From positions 6,076,001 through 6,140,000 of the forward strand of contig CM038919.1 in the NCBI GenBank assembly GCA_021904315.1: DNA of 64,000 nucleotides, in the 5' to 3' direction. Within the stretch, counting starts at the first letter, position 1, and every line of letters begins with the position of its first letter. Below the pieces are notes generated by a model. It saw only the letters and a list, made by a program, of their open reading frames with translations. It searched no databases and was not told the DNA's origin. Position numbers and translations under genes: made by a program. Of this stretch, positions 49,979 through 61,935 are shown piece after piece. This DNA comes from Sphagnum magellanicum (taxonomy: Eukaryota; Streptophyta; Sphagnopsida; Sphagnales; Sphagnaceae).

Positions 49979-52900
49979 GACGTCCTTAAAATTCTACTTT
50001 CAAATTTATCCTGTAGCCAAATTTGGCTAAACTTCATGTGGATCATTGCCACTTTGGCACATCAGTACTAAATTGACCAAAACGGAAAAACTGTTTGGCT
50101 CGTTCCCCTCTCGGGTTTCTCCTAAAGTTACTACCGAAGGTAATTTCTTTGTCCCCCCCCCACACGGACTCATCAATGGCCTCCAGTAGAATGGGAGAGT
50201 TTCATGGGCCACGAACTCCGGCCCCATACCCAATGAATAATCGCCACGTGTCAAGGTTTTTTCCTACGTGTCTCTAAATATGACTGGACAGGGTGGAAAG
50301 TGGCAAAGCACGAAGGCATTAAAAAGGCGGTGGTCGTCGTCTTTTCACCGTCAGCACATTTCACGTCACCTAAATAAAATTACCTGGCCATTTTGGCCTG
50401 ACCATTATAATTTTCAATTTTGATTTTTCAAAAACTTCGGCTCTGTGCTGCTGTGCACTACCAGTGACAATCAATTGATTAATTGATGAAAGAAAATTTG
50501 ATTTTTTGGAAATTAAATTCCATTTAAATGTAAATATTGAATCACATTGCATTCATCTTGAATTGAATTCAAATTTTTGAATTGATTTCAATTCAATTCA
50601 AAAGACATCTTGTGAATATGATGTTGGAAATTTATTTATTTATTTATTTAAAAAACATAGATCTGAAAAGACACCTTTTCATGTTTTGAATGGGCTAAAC
50701 AGACTCGAGTTTTGAATTCTTCAAGTGACGACCCTGACTTATGGAACCTAAAATTGTTCTAACTAAATTAACCCAGATGAATTGTTTTGGTTACTGGAAT
50801 TTTTCATCTTAAATTTTTTTTCAAAAAATGAATCTTCAATAAATAAATGATTTTTTTCTTTTTTTTGAAGGGAATGAGGAATTGAGATGACAATGAGTTT
50901 TCTTTTGGAATGGTGAAGTTTGACAATTTTTTCAACTCAAAACATATGATTTTTACTCGCACAAAGGATTTTTGTGAAAAAAAATTGCCCAAATTTCTGC
51001 GACAGGTTCCAGCAAGTAATCAAAATATAAAAGAGTTCCTAATTTTTTTATTTTTTCCTAATTTTTTTATAGTTAAATTTGGCTAAATCCTCTTGAGGAG
51101 GATTGTCAATCTGGTTACATCCCAAAATTGCCACTAGGATATGATTTTGCACATTTGGATGTGTATTTCAAAAGATGGGTCACATTTGAAGAAATTGTGT
51201 AACAAAATGCCCATTTGGAGACCATTCATTTTTTATGGAAGAAAATTGGGTGACTTGGTCTTTTTGCTGGAGGTGAGAAGTAATATTACCTCTCTCAACC
51301 AAACAAAGGTGGGAAGATCTCTCCAGGTCAAGGGATTTGATGTGTAGTTGTTGGGTTCATAGAAGGCAATCAATTTGTTGGAATTTCATTAATGGACAAA
51401 TGCAAATTTGCAACTCCTACTACTTCTCATCAAGCCCCAGGGGTATCCCAAGTTGAATCTTCAGTTACATAGGAATTTGTTTTGGGGGCAGGGTGAAATT
51501 AATCACAAGAATTGATCAACACCTACCCATCCTTTAGGGTTGAAGCCCCTTCCTTGTCACATTGGTGGGTGGTGTGAAAGCCGCCCACTTGGGTACACCG
51601 CCCACTCTCCAATATAACATACTTTAGACATGAGGATGGATCTCAAGACAATTATTTCATAATTTATTCGTCACCCCGAGAAGGAAAACACTCAACCACC
51701 ACCACTCTCAAACCAAAGGGTCTTGGGTGGGATAGAAGAAGGGACCTAGGTAGTAAGGGGACCCACACGAGACTACCTAATTCAATTCCTTTCTTGACAA
51801 AAGAGGGGTCCCAGACGTCCAAAAAAGGTCGCTTGGGATGGTCGAAACGTTAGGCACCTATTATACTTAGCCGCTAATTTTAGTCGTAAAGTTGTTTCTT
51901 AGTGACCTTGCAGATTCCCGGTGGATTGAGTTGACCTACCCCTAGAGTTGCCATGGGATGCGACGCGGTGACCCGAGCCGTCCCTAAATTTGGCTATTTA
52001 CTAAGTTCCTTATCAGCTTACTTGCTTATGCCAGGAATCACGGCCCCAAGAATCTATGGGGCCATGTATTTTGGGCTTGTAATTTAGCCCTTCGTGTTTG
52101 GTTTTGGCCTCTGGACACGTAGACAGGCCTACTAGTCAGTCTGTATCCATTTTCTTTGACAATAATAGGCTGAAATTGAAGAGTCGTCCAAAAATATCCA
52201 AAATCTGCCTCTTTGGTGTTGGTGTGCCTACTCTTTTGGTTTGGCGAGGGTGGTGGAGGGACCATAAGATTGGCCGGAGTAGGCCCCCACCCACTCCCCA
52301 ACATACACATAAGCCTATTTAGAACAATTCCCAACTTCCCCAAAGCCATCATTTGTTTAGAAAAGAAAATGTTTGGTGGGTTGGGGTGCTTTGCCTTTCG
52401 TTTCTCCAACTTGTTGTCATAGTAGGTGTTGCATGCTAGTATATTTGTGACTCATATTAATTAGTTTTTGGGGACCCCAAACTTCAATATTGTTCTGTTG
52501 TGATGGGCATCTTTGATTGGTCCTTCAGAAAAAAAATTTAATCAAGCTTTGAACGTTCCCAAAATAGATATTTTGTAATCTCTTCCAACTCTAACATAAA
52601 GGCAATAATGCCAAGTTTGAACAAATATTATGTTGGGTGTTTTCAGGTGTGGTCTTTTGTTTGAACTTCACTCCTTTCTTTTTTCTTCTCTTGTTCCCTT
52701 GCCAGGCGTGTTTTTTCTTTTATTTATTTATTTATTTATTAATATTATGTGGCTTGCTCATTCCGTGAAGTTTCAATGTTGGTGTTCATGTTTTTGGTCT
52801 TGTTCTAGGCATGGCCTAACTAAGGTCGACCCAACAATTCCTATACCTATCAATTCAAAATTCAAACACCTTTAGTTGCAATAGTCTTAGGATACATGTC

Positions 52901-54319
52901 CTCCCATGGAATTGGAAACATGCATATAACCCATGGAGTCAAATTACCAATTCACAAGGAAACAACATTTATGGTCTAAGTAAGAGGTTAAATTTACTAG
53001 TTTTCAAAAAAAAAATTGTCGTGTTCCCAAATACAAATATATCTTTGAAGTTGTTGGGTTCTTTCACCAAGTATAAACACATGACCCTATGGACATAATA
53101 AAGACCTTCAATGATTTTTTGTCTCCAATATTTTCACTTTTATATGCAGGGATGTGGAAGCTATGCAAAACTTTGAGGATATATCTAATTAAGTAGGAAT
53201 GATATTAACGAAATGGGCAAGGAAATTACATGGTTCATGAACCTCGGTATTTAGGGAAACCAATCACTAAACTTAAACAAATCAAGGTTATTAAATAAAG
53301 ACAATTAAATACAACATGATTCAGAATTTGGGAACAGCAAAATACTTGTGTCACCACAGAAGAGAACATAATTGTGAATGAACCGAATTGAAAGAGTGTC
53401 GTGCATGAGATATGGTCGAAAGACAAGTTAAATGTTTTGCATTGGTTACTCACCAAATCATTACAATAATTGGAAATTTCTTTGTATAAAAAAAGGAGAC
53501 AAAGAATGGGAAAGAAGTATTTTTTCAAAAAGTTAGAAGGACCTGGTAAGGACAATTGCAACCACATACTAGTTTTCCACATCAAAATTTTTAAAACTCA
53601 CATGAAAATTTGAACCACATATAAGAAACAATCAAACCCAATGACCATCCAATTATAGACCTTCCACTCTCTGATTGACATATGTTAGACATTTTGTAAT
53701 AGATATTAAAGTTATCTGTAAAGCCAGGCAATTAGGGGGCGAGAACAACAAGTTTCAGCATAATAGGGCATCAAACACATAATTGGGAATGAAAACTTTA
53801 CAAAGTGAAATAACTGGGATCCAAACTAGTTTTTTCCACCAATTTTGGTGGTAAACGGAGTTTCATCCTGTCTTTCCTTTTCCCTGAGCGCTTTCACTAA
53901 TCCTACCTGTACAACGACTATAATCACTCTCGAATCTTGTGCATTAAATGTTGAATTTCAGCATTTCATACCGAGATTTAATAAAATTTCGTTACTTTGC
54001 AGATAGCACTGCTTTCACACAATGCTGTTCAATCAAATGACCCACCTCCAGCTCTAACAAAGGTTGGCAATGAGCACAACTGATACATATCACACAATGT
54101 GTCAACTTAACAAACTGGGTTTGCATAACTACAACAGTACTACCACACAAACTCAACAGTCTCACAAATTGCACTCTACTTCAAAGCACACACAATGGTA
54201 GTTGAGAGGGGAACCCAACTAGTTACATGTGGTTCAACTCATTTACGCTTTCTCTGCCTGCATTGTACAGGGTAACTCCTCACAGAAGTAAAAAATAAAA
54301 CACGATTCGTGTAATCTTC
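49979..54319. other. Intergenic stretch, no gene seen
   Basis: AT-rich, with (TTTA)n-type runs near 50635 and 52717. Between about 51.5 and 52.3 kb the sequence is GC-richer (for example GATGCGACGCGGTGACCCGA at 51957-51976) and may be an unrecognised mobile-element fragment, but no ends or domains were found. Beyond 53.9 kb it is probably the 3' UTR of the next gene. Confidence 0.45.
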
Positions 54320-57300
54320 CTAGTCACTTTTGTTTTGTTGATGTCCTTGCTCTCTTGTCCCATAATATAAAGGTGAAGTTCGCTCAATTGGTGAAGAAGG
54401 CCTCTGTTTCTCTGAGAAAGAAACAACATTAACATTGTTTTTTCTTTGAGCCCTACATGGCATCTCTGATCTGTCATTATCATCCCCTTGGTGCAGCCGC
54501 AAGAGACGATAATCAAACACTGATCCATTGGTGCTCCTATCCTTTCTAGTGCAAGCACCATCTTCACTAGTAGACTTCAAATCCATGATTTCAATATTGT
54601 TGACTGAGTCTGATCCTGTCCCTTTTTGCCCCTTATGAATTTGGACAGAGCGACTGTTGATGTGTTGCCCCAAGGACTTTGAAATCTGAGAATCCATTTC
54701 AGTGGGTTGTTGCAGATAGACCCCATCTGAGTCCCGGACCCAAAGTGAGCCATTATGATTGAACCAATCCTGCCTAATTTCTGCTTCTTCTTTATTACTG
54801 TCCCTCTCACCTTCAATGGTTGTATCTACCTGTCTTGATGAGTTATGAGCCCTGCCATTGAGAACATCCTCATTGGTCTTTGCCCAAAAATCTACTCTGA
54901 CTTTCTGAGTTTCATTTGCATCTTGCTTACTCCCAATCCTTGATGTGAACTTCTCATCAGACTTAACCTCACTGTACTGTACAGTGTCTGAAATTGTTGT
55001 CACCTGATCATCCATTGACTGCAATGTCCTGTTATCAGAGACCTGAGTTGGATTCATTGGTGCATCGTATGACTTGTTTCTTGCCATCTGTGCCTGATCT
55101 TTATTATAGTAGATGCTAGGTCCTTGCCGCTGTTGGCTGGAGTAGAAGTTATCTTGTGTTGTTGCTGTGGAGGTTTCTACAGATGGTTTTATATTGCTTG
55201 CCAGCTCTCTTGTCCTAGAATTCTTGCCTTCATTCTTCAGAGCTGTAAGTGGTGACCTGTCTGACCAGCTGCGGTCCCCTGGAATAATTGCATCCACAAA
55301 GGGGCTTGCCAATCTCCCTGTTGCATATCTGTAGCCTGAATCTTCCAGGTCTGTGTTTCTCCTGTAACTTTTGATCCGTGGAGACATGTCAATGTCATTG
55401 CCAAGTTCCATTTCAGCTGAAGGCTCACTATTAGACCCTCTGATGGCTGGCTCTAGATTAGCCTTGTTCAATACATTTATATCATCAGTGAATTGACTGC
55501 CTCCTCTTTTCATGGGTGAAGACAAAACTGCAGCCTGTCCACCTTTTCCTTCTAATATGTCTGGCCTAGAAATTCCACCTCTTGAACTAAGTTGCTGACC
55601 ATCCTGTGAGCCACTGGATAAAGTAGTTCCAACAGTCTGTTTATTCTCAGCAGAATCCAGTATATTGGTGCTTTCACCTGGTTGCAGGCCCTTCCTCTTG
55701 CCCATGCTGGTCTTTTGCCCACCAGCATTTGGTGACCCTCTTAAAATTGATTTAAAGAAAGCTGCACCTTGATCAAGAATTTTAATGCTTTTGACAGGGT
55801 TACCCTGGGAGGTCTCAGAATCATTGCCACTTGCTTCCATCAAAACCTCATCCTGTTTTGAAGGTCGATCTCTGTTTCTGGAGGCAAGGAAACTCCATCC
55901 TCCGACAATCAGCAATCCATTTGCAACCAGGCCACCTACAATGACAGCCACAATCTTTGGGTCCCTGAAAGCACCTGCTAGCAGAAGTGCGGCAAATCAG
56001 TGAGATGCAGGTTGCAAGTGCAAGGATTTGCAGCAGAAATTCAACTGTTATGCAGCCTAAGGACCTGATCAAATATTCAACTCTTAAATTTCAAGGGCAT
56101 GCAAAAGATTGTAGCTGAGAATTCTTACTTCGGGGTCCAAAGTTCATACGATCCCATATATCTGACTTCATCTTAGTCTCAACAGATCTTTGAACAGCTC
56201 CACTTGAGGCTTCTGATCTCTTCTGAAGTTCTTCCCATAACAAAGCTGCTAGATCCCTTTCATCATTGCTCTCCTTCTCTGGTCTACTCTCTCTTCCATC
56301 AGCTTTTTGCTCTGCAGCCCCAGTAATATCTTCCACAATCCTTTTCTTCTCATTCTGAGGGATGCTACTTAAATCTGCTCCACCTTTTTGTCCTGCTGAA
56401 GCTTTACCTTGCAAACTCAAGGGCCCATTCAAACCTGACTTCACCTTGGTACGAGTTGCTTCAAGAGATTCCTCAACTGTACTCTTTAAACGTGTTCCTT
56501 CATTCTCCTGTCTACCAGACCATGTTCTGGTCACTGTACTGCCTCTTCCTGAATCTTCCTGAAGCCTCTGGTCCAGTTCAACTTTCCCATCAACAGCCTG
56601 ATCTTCAACAGATGAGGGAAAGGACTTACTTGCATGGAGGAGCTGCTCCAGCACTCCTGCAAGTTCTTCGTCACTCATTTCTCGGAACCTGAACCAGTTA
56701 AAACCCAAGTTTGCATAATGAGATGGGGATCTGCACTGAAATTTGTCAGATGCAAGAAATGCCAAGAGGTCCAACATCTGTGTTGCAATTAGTCACAGTG
56801 AATATATTCCAGAGTTCCTACACTCGTTTGTTTGACAATTAGTTTTACCATCAACCCATCACTCTAATAAATGTGGAAGAAAGCCACAGGGTTAGAACTC
56901 TTGAAAGAAAGGTGAAACCCTCAGCACTGCTGTGCAGAAGAATCCATGGAGCTACCGAACATCCCATGCAGCTGTCTGTACAAATCAATTCATATCTAGT
57001 AAGATGTGGTGACCTCCAATGATGCCTGTAATAGGGTCCTCTGCAAAGGGCTGGAGGTGAAGAAAGCAGAAACCAGTGGCAGTGAGCTGTGAAGATGGAC
57101 TCACAGAGCTAGTGCACACTGTATCCAATACACTCTATCTAATACATTCTCGTCACCTCTGATGGTGTATATGCACATAGATTGATCCTCTGCATCTTGT
57201 GGAGTTGAGACTGCTCCCAGATCAAGACTGAGAGCATGTAATCTCAATTGGTTTTAAGGCAAACAAAAAGCTCTGGCATTGTCCGAAAGCACCAAGAATT

Positions 57301-57955
57301 CACAAGAATGGAGACCAAAGCAACAAGAATCATGCTGTAGTTGCATGTCCATCCTGCGTCTAGCTGATCTCTTTCATCTCAGCTTTCTCTCAAACTAGTT
57401 GGGAATTCAATACAAGGTTTGATTCTCTAGATGCGAGATTTTTGCAACAAAGGGAATGAATTTGGCTTGAGTGTCTAATCCCGGCAAAGGATTCAGAGCT
57501 CTGGTTTCCGAGGACAGACAGACAGTAGTAACAAGCACAAAACAAACAAGCACTCAGAAATGAGATTCCGCGAGGAGAAGGGCACACCTACGTGCAAGTT
57601 GGTGAGCCAGAATCGATTCTACCGAGGAGTTGGACGCCACCGCAGTGACCGCGAGCTCGCTAGCAGCAGCTGCCGAGTAATAAGAATGCATCGCATCTGT
57701 TCCCCCTCCTCCTCCTTCTGCCCCCCACACTGGCGAGCACAGTAGCAACACCCCTGCTGCCACCCCTGCAGCCATCGCTTTACTTGCTGCTGCGAATTGC
57801 CGCTTGTTGCCAGACGTGGGCACCTGAGCAGCAGCTCTTAAGCGGCTGTAGGTAGCAGCAGGAGGTTGAGAGCGATGATGGCGTGAAGGTGACGGGGAAC
57901 AAATGAAGGCGGTGGGCGATGGTAACGGTGGCCACCACCTCAGTGGACTGGCCAT
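54320..57955 (-). CDS. Unrecognised, probably plastid-targeted protein with one central membrane span
   Basis: Family not recognised. Exons, high to low: 57955-57588, 56688-56129 and 55974-54320; GT-AG with matching phases, 860 residues. Residues 1-60 are Ser/Ala/Arg-rich with few acids (MASPLRWWPPLPSPTAF), as in chloroplast transit peptides. Residues 61-79 (MAAGVAAGVLLLCSPVWGA) look like a second hydrophobic signal or span. After the first junction, ARRFREMSDEELAGVLEQLL forms a helical segment, then a polar, charged region. A clear transmembrane segment follows at about 317-340 (IVAVIVGGLVANGLLIVGGW). The remaining 520 residues are Ser/Asp/Asn/Gln-rich and probably disordered, with repeated basic-acidic patches. 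One reading is a thylakoid or envelope single-pass protein with a long soluble tail. The intron 1 acceptor was chosen by phase; an extra small exon cannot be ruled out. Confidence 0.75.
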
Positions 57956-58204
57956 CGCTGCGGGCGGACGAAGCTTGTACGCAGTCAGTACTCGAGTTTC
58001 GGCGAGTACTTCAACACCCGCGCGAGAGGTCCGCGGATAGCTTCTGATTCCGAGCTCGCTTGCACCGATGATCGTCGCGACGCTAGGGTTAGGGTTTTGT
58101 GATATCCGAGGAATTGGCCGATCGCTCGTGAAGAAGGAGTCGCGGGCGAAGTGGAAGCAGGAGTATTGTTATTACAGCGTTGCTGCTAAAGCTCCAGAGC
58201 AGCG
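57956..58204. promoter_or_regulatory. Bidirectional promoter between unknown plastid gene and PIG-H
   Basis: Only 249 bp separate two divergent start codons. The stretch is GC-rich compared with the rest of the window (for example GCGGGCGGACGAAGC) and must hold both 5' leaders and core promoters. No TATA box is evident on either strand. A near-telobox, CTAGGGTTAGGGTTTTG at 58083, is an element often seen in plant housekeeping promoters. Confidence 0.6.
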
Positions 58205-58789
58205 ATGTCGGAACAGGGAAGAATAAGAAGAAAGGGTTATGAGAAGGGAGATGAGGAGGAGCATCCGCTCTACCGGTACGTTTGTGACCTAGAGGAGAGA
58301 GGGTTTCCTCTACTGCATACGCACAGGATTTTCCTGAAGCGACGAGGTTTGGATTCTCGTCTCAGGTTGCTCATCTTGGTACTGGCATGCTCGGTTTTGG
58401 TGTCGCGTCTGTTCTCCGTGGTGAAGAGAGGGGAGAGCTTGCAGTGGATGATGGTGATTGCGGCTTTGCTCTACTTGCAGTGGCATAGATGTCGTGTGGA
58501 GCAAGAAGCAGTGGTAGTGATGCCCACTCTGGGAGTTCAGCTTGAGACTGTTTACTGTAGCAAGTCTGTCAAGCGGCGCTTTGTGCCGCTGCATCGCATT
58601 CTGTTGCCTGTCATCAACGAGGCAGTCACACCCACCACATGCTACTCCTACCTTGCGTTGTTGCTGAGAGATGAATCTCGTCTCACTCTCACCTTTCTTC
58701 ATGTCCGGCCTCCCTTGTCCATGCTGGTGCCCATCAGGGCTGCTCTTTGTGCAGCTGTGGAACAACCCTCTCTGCAAACTGCTCCATGA
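58205..58789 (+). CDS. PIGH: GPI-N-acetylglucosaminyltransferase subunit PIG-H
   Basis: Subunit of the complex that transfers GlcNAc to phosphatidylinositol on the cytosolic face of the ER, the first step of GPI-anchor synthesis. Single exon, 194 residues, about the length of plant homologues. Residues 1-50 are charged and cytosolic. Two hydrophobic segments (about 53-70 and 81-94) form a membrane hairpin. The PIG-H domain follows: VVVMPTLGVQLETVY (103-117), RRFVPLHRILLPVINEAVTP (124-143), YLALLLRDE and HVRPPLSMLVPIRAAL (166-181). The start at 58205 is the first ATG and fits the family. It is divergent from the gene at 57955. The last codons and TGA lie in the first copy of a 105-bp duplication. 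Confidence 0.93.
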   Translation: MSEQGRIRRKGYEKGDEEEHPLYRYVCDLEERGFPLLHTHRIFLKRRGLDSRLRLLILVLACSVLVSRLFSVVKRGESLQWMMVIAALLYLQWHRCRVEQEAVVVMPTLGVQLETVYCSKSVKRRFVPLHRILLPVINEAVTPTTCYSYLALLLRDESRLTLTFLHVRPPLSMLVPIRAALCAAVEQPSLQTAP

Positions 58790-58950
58790 ATCTGCCTAGA
58801 AAAGCTTCTTCTGTAGAAGAGTCTCATGGCAGGAATCGGATCCAACAGGGTGACATGCATCCTGGAACAACCGCCCCCCTGCAAACTGCTCCATGTGTCT
58901 GCCTAGAAAGCTTCTTGTGTAGACGAATCTCATGACAGGAATCAGATCCA

Positions 58951-58955
<5 letters not shown>
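58758..58955. repeat. ~105-bp tandem duplication including the PIG-H stop codon
   Basis: Copy 1 (58758-58850) and copy 2 (58863-58955) share TGGAACAACC, CTGCAAACTGCTCCATG, TCTGCCTAGAAA and GGAATCNGATCCAACAGG. In copy 1 the shared CTGCAAACTGCTCCATGA is the PIG-H C-terminus and stop; in copy 2 the stop context is altered (CCATGTGTC). Confidence 0.9.

Positions 58956-58980
<25 letters not shown>
58951..58980. repeat. (GGCA)n microsatellite
   Basis: Seven tandem GGCA units directly at the end of the second copy of the 105-bp duplication. Confidence 0.95.
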
Positions 58981-58981
<1 letters not shown>

Positions 58982-59130
58982 TCCTTCTGCAGCATGGCAA
59001 CAAGGTCTGTATTCTATTTAGCTCAGTAGGGTTGATTTTTCTCAATGGATTGTGCCAATTGCTTCATCTTATACTGAAGGTTTGTAAGAAGTAATAGAAT
59101 TGAAGCCATGATCAGCATTTTTTCCACCAC

Positions 59131-59922
59131 AATGCTTGTTATGTACCCACAATTTTGCAAATCCCCAGCAGGACACGGATTGTCTGTTGCATTTCCCTTC
59201 AATAGCGTTCTGCAAATGTGCCATTGCTACATGCACCTCATTTGCATTGAGAGCAATTTTGTGCTTCCTCAATCCTTGTCATGGACCCACCATTTTCCTC
59301 ATCTCCAGTGGGAAGTGCATTGTCTGTTGCATTGCTCCTACAATTACACTCTGAAAAAAATGAGCCCTTACTGTATCCACCTTATTTGCACCGTTTTCCT
59401 AGTCGCACTGGGGACATGAATTGTCCTTTTGCATTGCTTCTGCAATGACACTCTACAGATGCACCATTACTACATTTGCTTTATTTGTATTGAGAGCAAT
59501 TGTCTGCTTCCTCAATGCTTGTCATCTACCCACTATTTTCCTAATTCCAAATGGGAAGTGGATTGTCTGTTGCATTGCTTCTGCAATCGCACTCTGAAAA
59601 TGAGCCCTTACTATATCTGCCTTGTTTGTGTTGAGAGCAATTTTCCTCAATGCTTGTCTATGAAGTAATTGTTGTCCTAATTCCCATTCTGAAGTGGATT
59701 GCCTGTTGTGATGCTTCTGTAATTATACTCTGCAGATGCACCATTTCTACATTTGCCTTAGTCATATTGACACCAATTTTCTGCTTTGTCAATGCTTGTC
59801 ATGAACCAACCATTTTCCTCATCCCCAGTGGGAAGTGAATTGTCTGTTGCATTGCTTGTGCAGTTGCACCCTGCAAGTGTGCCATTACTACATTCACATC
59901 AACAGCAATTTTCTGCTTCTGG
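59131..59922. repeat. Minisatellite, six units of ~120-142 bp
   Basis: Units start at 59131, 59271, about 59392 (its start truncated), 59514, 59649 and 59791, most opening AATGCTTGTCATG or a variant. Shared landmarks in order: CCATTTTCCTCATCCCCAGT, ATTGTCTGTTGCATTGCTTC, ACTCTGCA, CATTACTACATTTGCCTT and GAGAGCAATTTTCTGCTTCC. Units differ at many positions and have internal deletions, so this is an old array. It lies 340 bp downstream of PIG-H. Confidence 0.9.
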
Positions 59923-61329
59923 CCCCATTGACTGGTGAAAATTGCTTGATTTTATGTGTTCCCTCTCAATTGAGAGGGCCTCTGAAGTTTTGCCTTTTGC
60001 CCTTACATGGTTGGGTACCAGCTTAAATGACTGCTTGTGCAGTCAGAGGGTGGATCCATATCAAACCTCTTGGTGAATGTGAGTAGCTTTAATTTTTATC
60101 TGTTTTGCAAAGTGAGATTTGGGTGGCATCCCTCTCGCCTTGCTTTCAGCCAGTTTCAGTGTTTATGTCTACCAAGGAATGCAGTCACTGAAATTGAAAG
60201 ACACACAATTGCAGACATGATCTCCGAATGGTTGTCAGTGTTTCCTTTTGCTTTTTTTATGCTTGGTTCCTATGCAGCCAATAAGACATTCAATTAACTT
60301 GCAATTAAGATTTGAGTCTTATTTTCAGTTAACAAATTGGAGCTCCTGAAGGTATTTCTGAGCCCTAGGGTGAACTGGCTGGCCACTAAGTGCTCAGGGC
60401 AGGCTGGATCCAAGGGGAAAGCTCTGTTGTTTGTGGTGTCCAAAGAAAACTTGAACCCCTCCTCTTGGTGCATTGGACACACTAACAATCGTCGAAAATA
60501 GATTAGAAATGAGAAAGTTATGGCCCCTCAAAGTAAAGGGGACTAAGAACTCAAAAAAACAAATCGTCGAACACTACAAAGGCTGGTTCCTAAACACCCC
60601 AAAAAAACTTTGTATGTTGTTTTGTTATTATTAGAGTTCAAAGATGATTTGTAAAACTTCAGGTGGTGTTCCTATAGCACTTTAAATTTTTTTAAATGAA
60701 TAAGAAACAAAAAAAATTATGAGGTTTGAAAGTAGGAGGGGTCCAATTGGGGCTTTTTTGGAATTTTTTTGTTTTTCTAGTTTAAATTTGACTAATTTTG
60801 CTATTTCCTTGCCCAAAATTCACCAAATTTTCAATGTCAAAAAATTGAAATAATTTTTTCTAAAAGTCCTAGTTGTAGGGGCTGACCATTGTTTTCAATT
60901 TTGAAATATTCTGAAATTTCCAATTAAAATTTTTAAACCCATGTTAGGTGGATATCCAAAAAATGTAGATATTCTAATTGAATATCACTTTGGATATCAC
61001 TTGTAATTTTTTTTGGATATCAAAAATGGTGATATTTGAGATAATATCCTGATCTTCAAATCTCAAAATTATGAGATCCAATCACATAATATCGGGAAGG
61101 ATAAAAAATTTTGAAACTTTGATATATAAATAGGATATCAAATCCTTACCCAAACATGGATATGAACATGGGGGTTTAGGTTTAAGGTGTAAGCAAGCTT
61201 GTAAACCATTTGAGGGAAAAAAAAAAGAAACAATTGTCGCCACGTAACATTGATTTAAACGTAAAACAACCCTAAAAAAAATCCAAAGAGAATTTAAAAA
61301 GATGCCCAAATTTCAACTTGGGCCTAACA
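59923..61329. other. Intergenic DNA, nothing recognised
   Basis: AT-rich with several TGGATATC-like words between 60940 and 61140. No gene, RNA or element ends were found. Confidence 0.5.
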
Positions 61330-61505
61330 TCGTGTTTTTTTTTTTTTGTTTTGTTTTTCTTCATATTTGTTGTTGCTCATTTTGACATTATTGTTATTCC
61401 TTTTCGCATTATTGTTGTTCATTTTCATGCTTGTTGTTCTTTTGCTTTTCATTTGTTACTATTCCTCTTCATGTGCTATTGTTTTTGTTTCATGTTTATG
61501 GCTTC

Positions 61506-61536
<31 letters not shown>

Positions 61537-61935
61537 TAGCAAGCTACGATTTTTTTTGGGCTTGTTACTATTCATTTTTCATATTGTCACTCATTTTCAC
61601 ATTTGTTGATGTTTCTCTTCACATATGTTGTTGTTTCTTTTGAAATAGTTTTTTTTGTGCATGTTGTTATTTTGTTATGTGAGTTGTTGTTTTTATGTGC
61701 GTGCTATTACTCATTTTCATGCTTGTTACTTCTCTTTAGGTACATGCTCTTTGCATTGTTGTTCTTCTATGCACATTGGTGTTTCTCTATGCACAATTGT
61801 TCTTCTTTGCACTTGTTGTTGCTCCTTTTTGGTTTGACACTCCTCAAATACATGTTCCTTTATTGCTACTCATCTTCACGTTCGTTATTACTCCTTTTTT
61901 GCGTTGTTGCTCTTTGTGTTGCTTCTTCGTTGTAA
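61330..61935. repeat. Degenerate T-rich low-complexity tract
   Basis: About 600 bp made of loosely repeated words such as TGTTGTTGCTC, CATTTTCATGCTTGTT, CTTCTTTGCACTTGTTGTT, with long T runs at 61336 and 61513. The hydrophobic open frames here are a by-product of the composition. Confidence 0.75.

Noticed and set aside
51500-52300. GC-richer island considered as an LTR or gene fragment
   Set aside because: No TG...CA ends, primer site, coding domain or matching second copy could be found.
56689-56777. An in-frame ATG upstream of the second exon of the unknown plastid protein (LDLLAFLASDKFQ...)
   Set aside because: An acceptor at 56689 joins exon 1 in phase and gives ARRFREMSDEELAG; the upstream stretch looks intronic, though an alternative start is not excluded.
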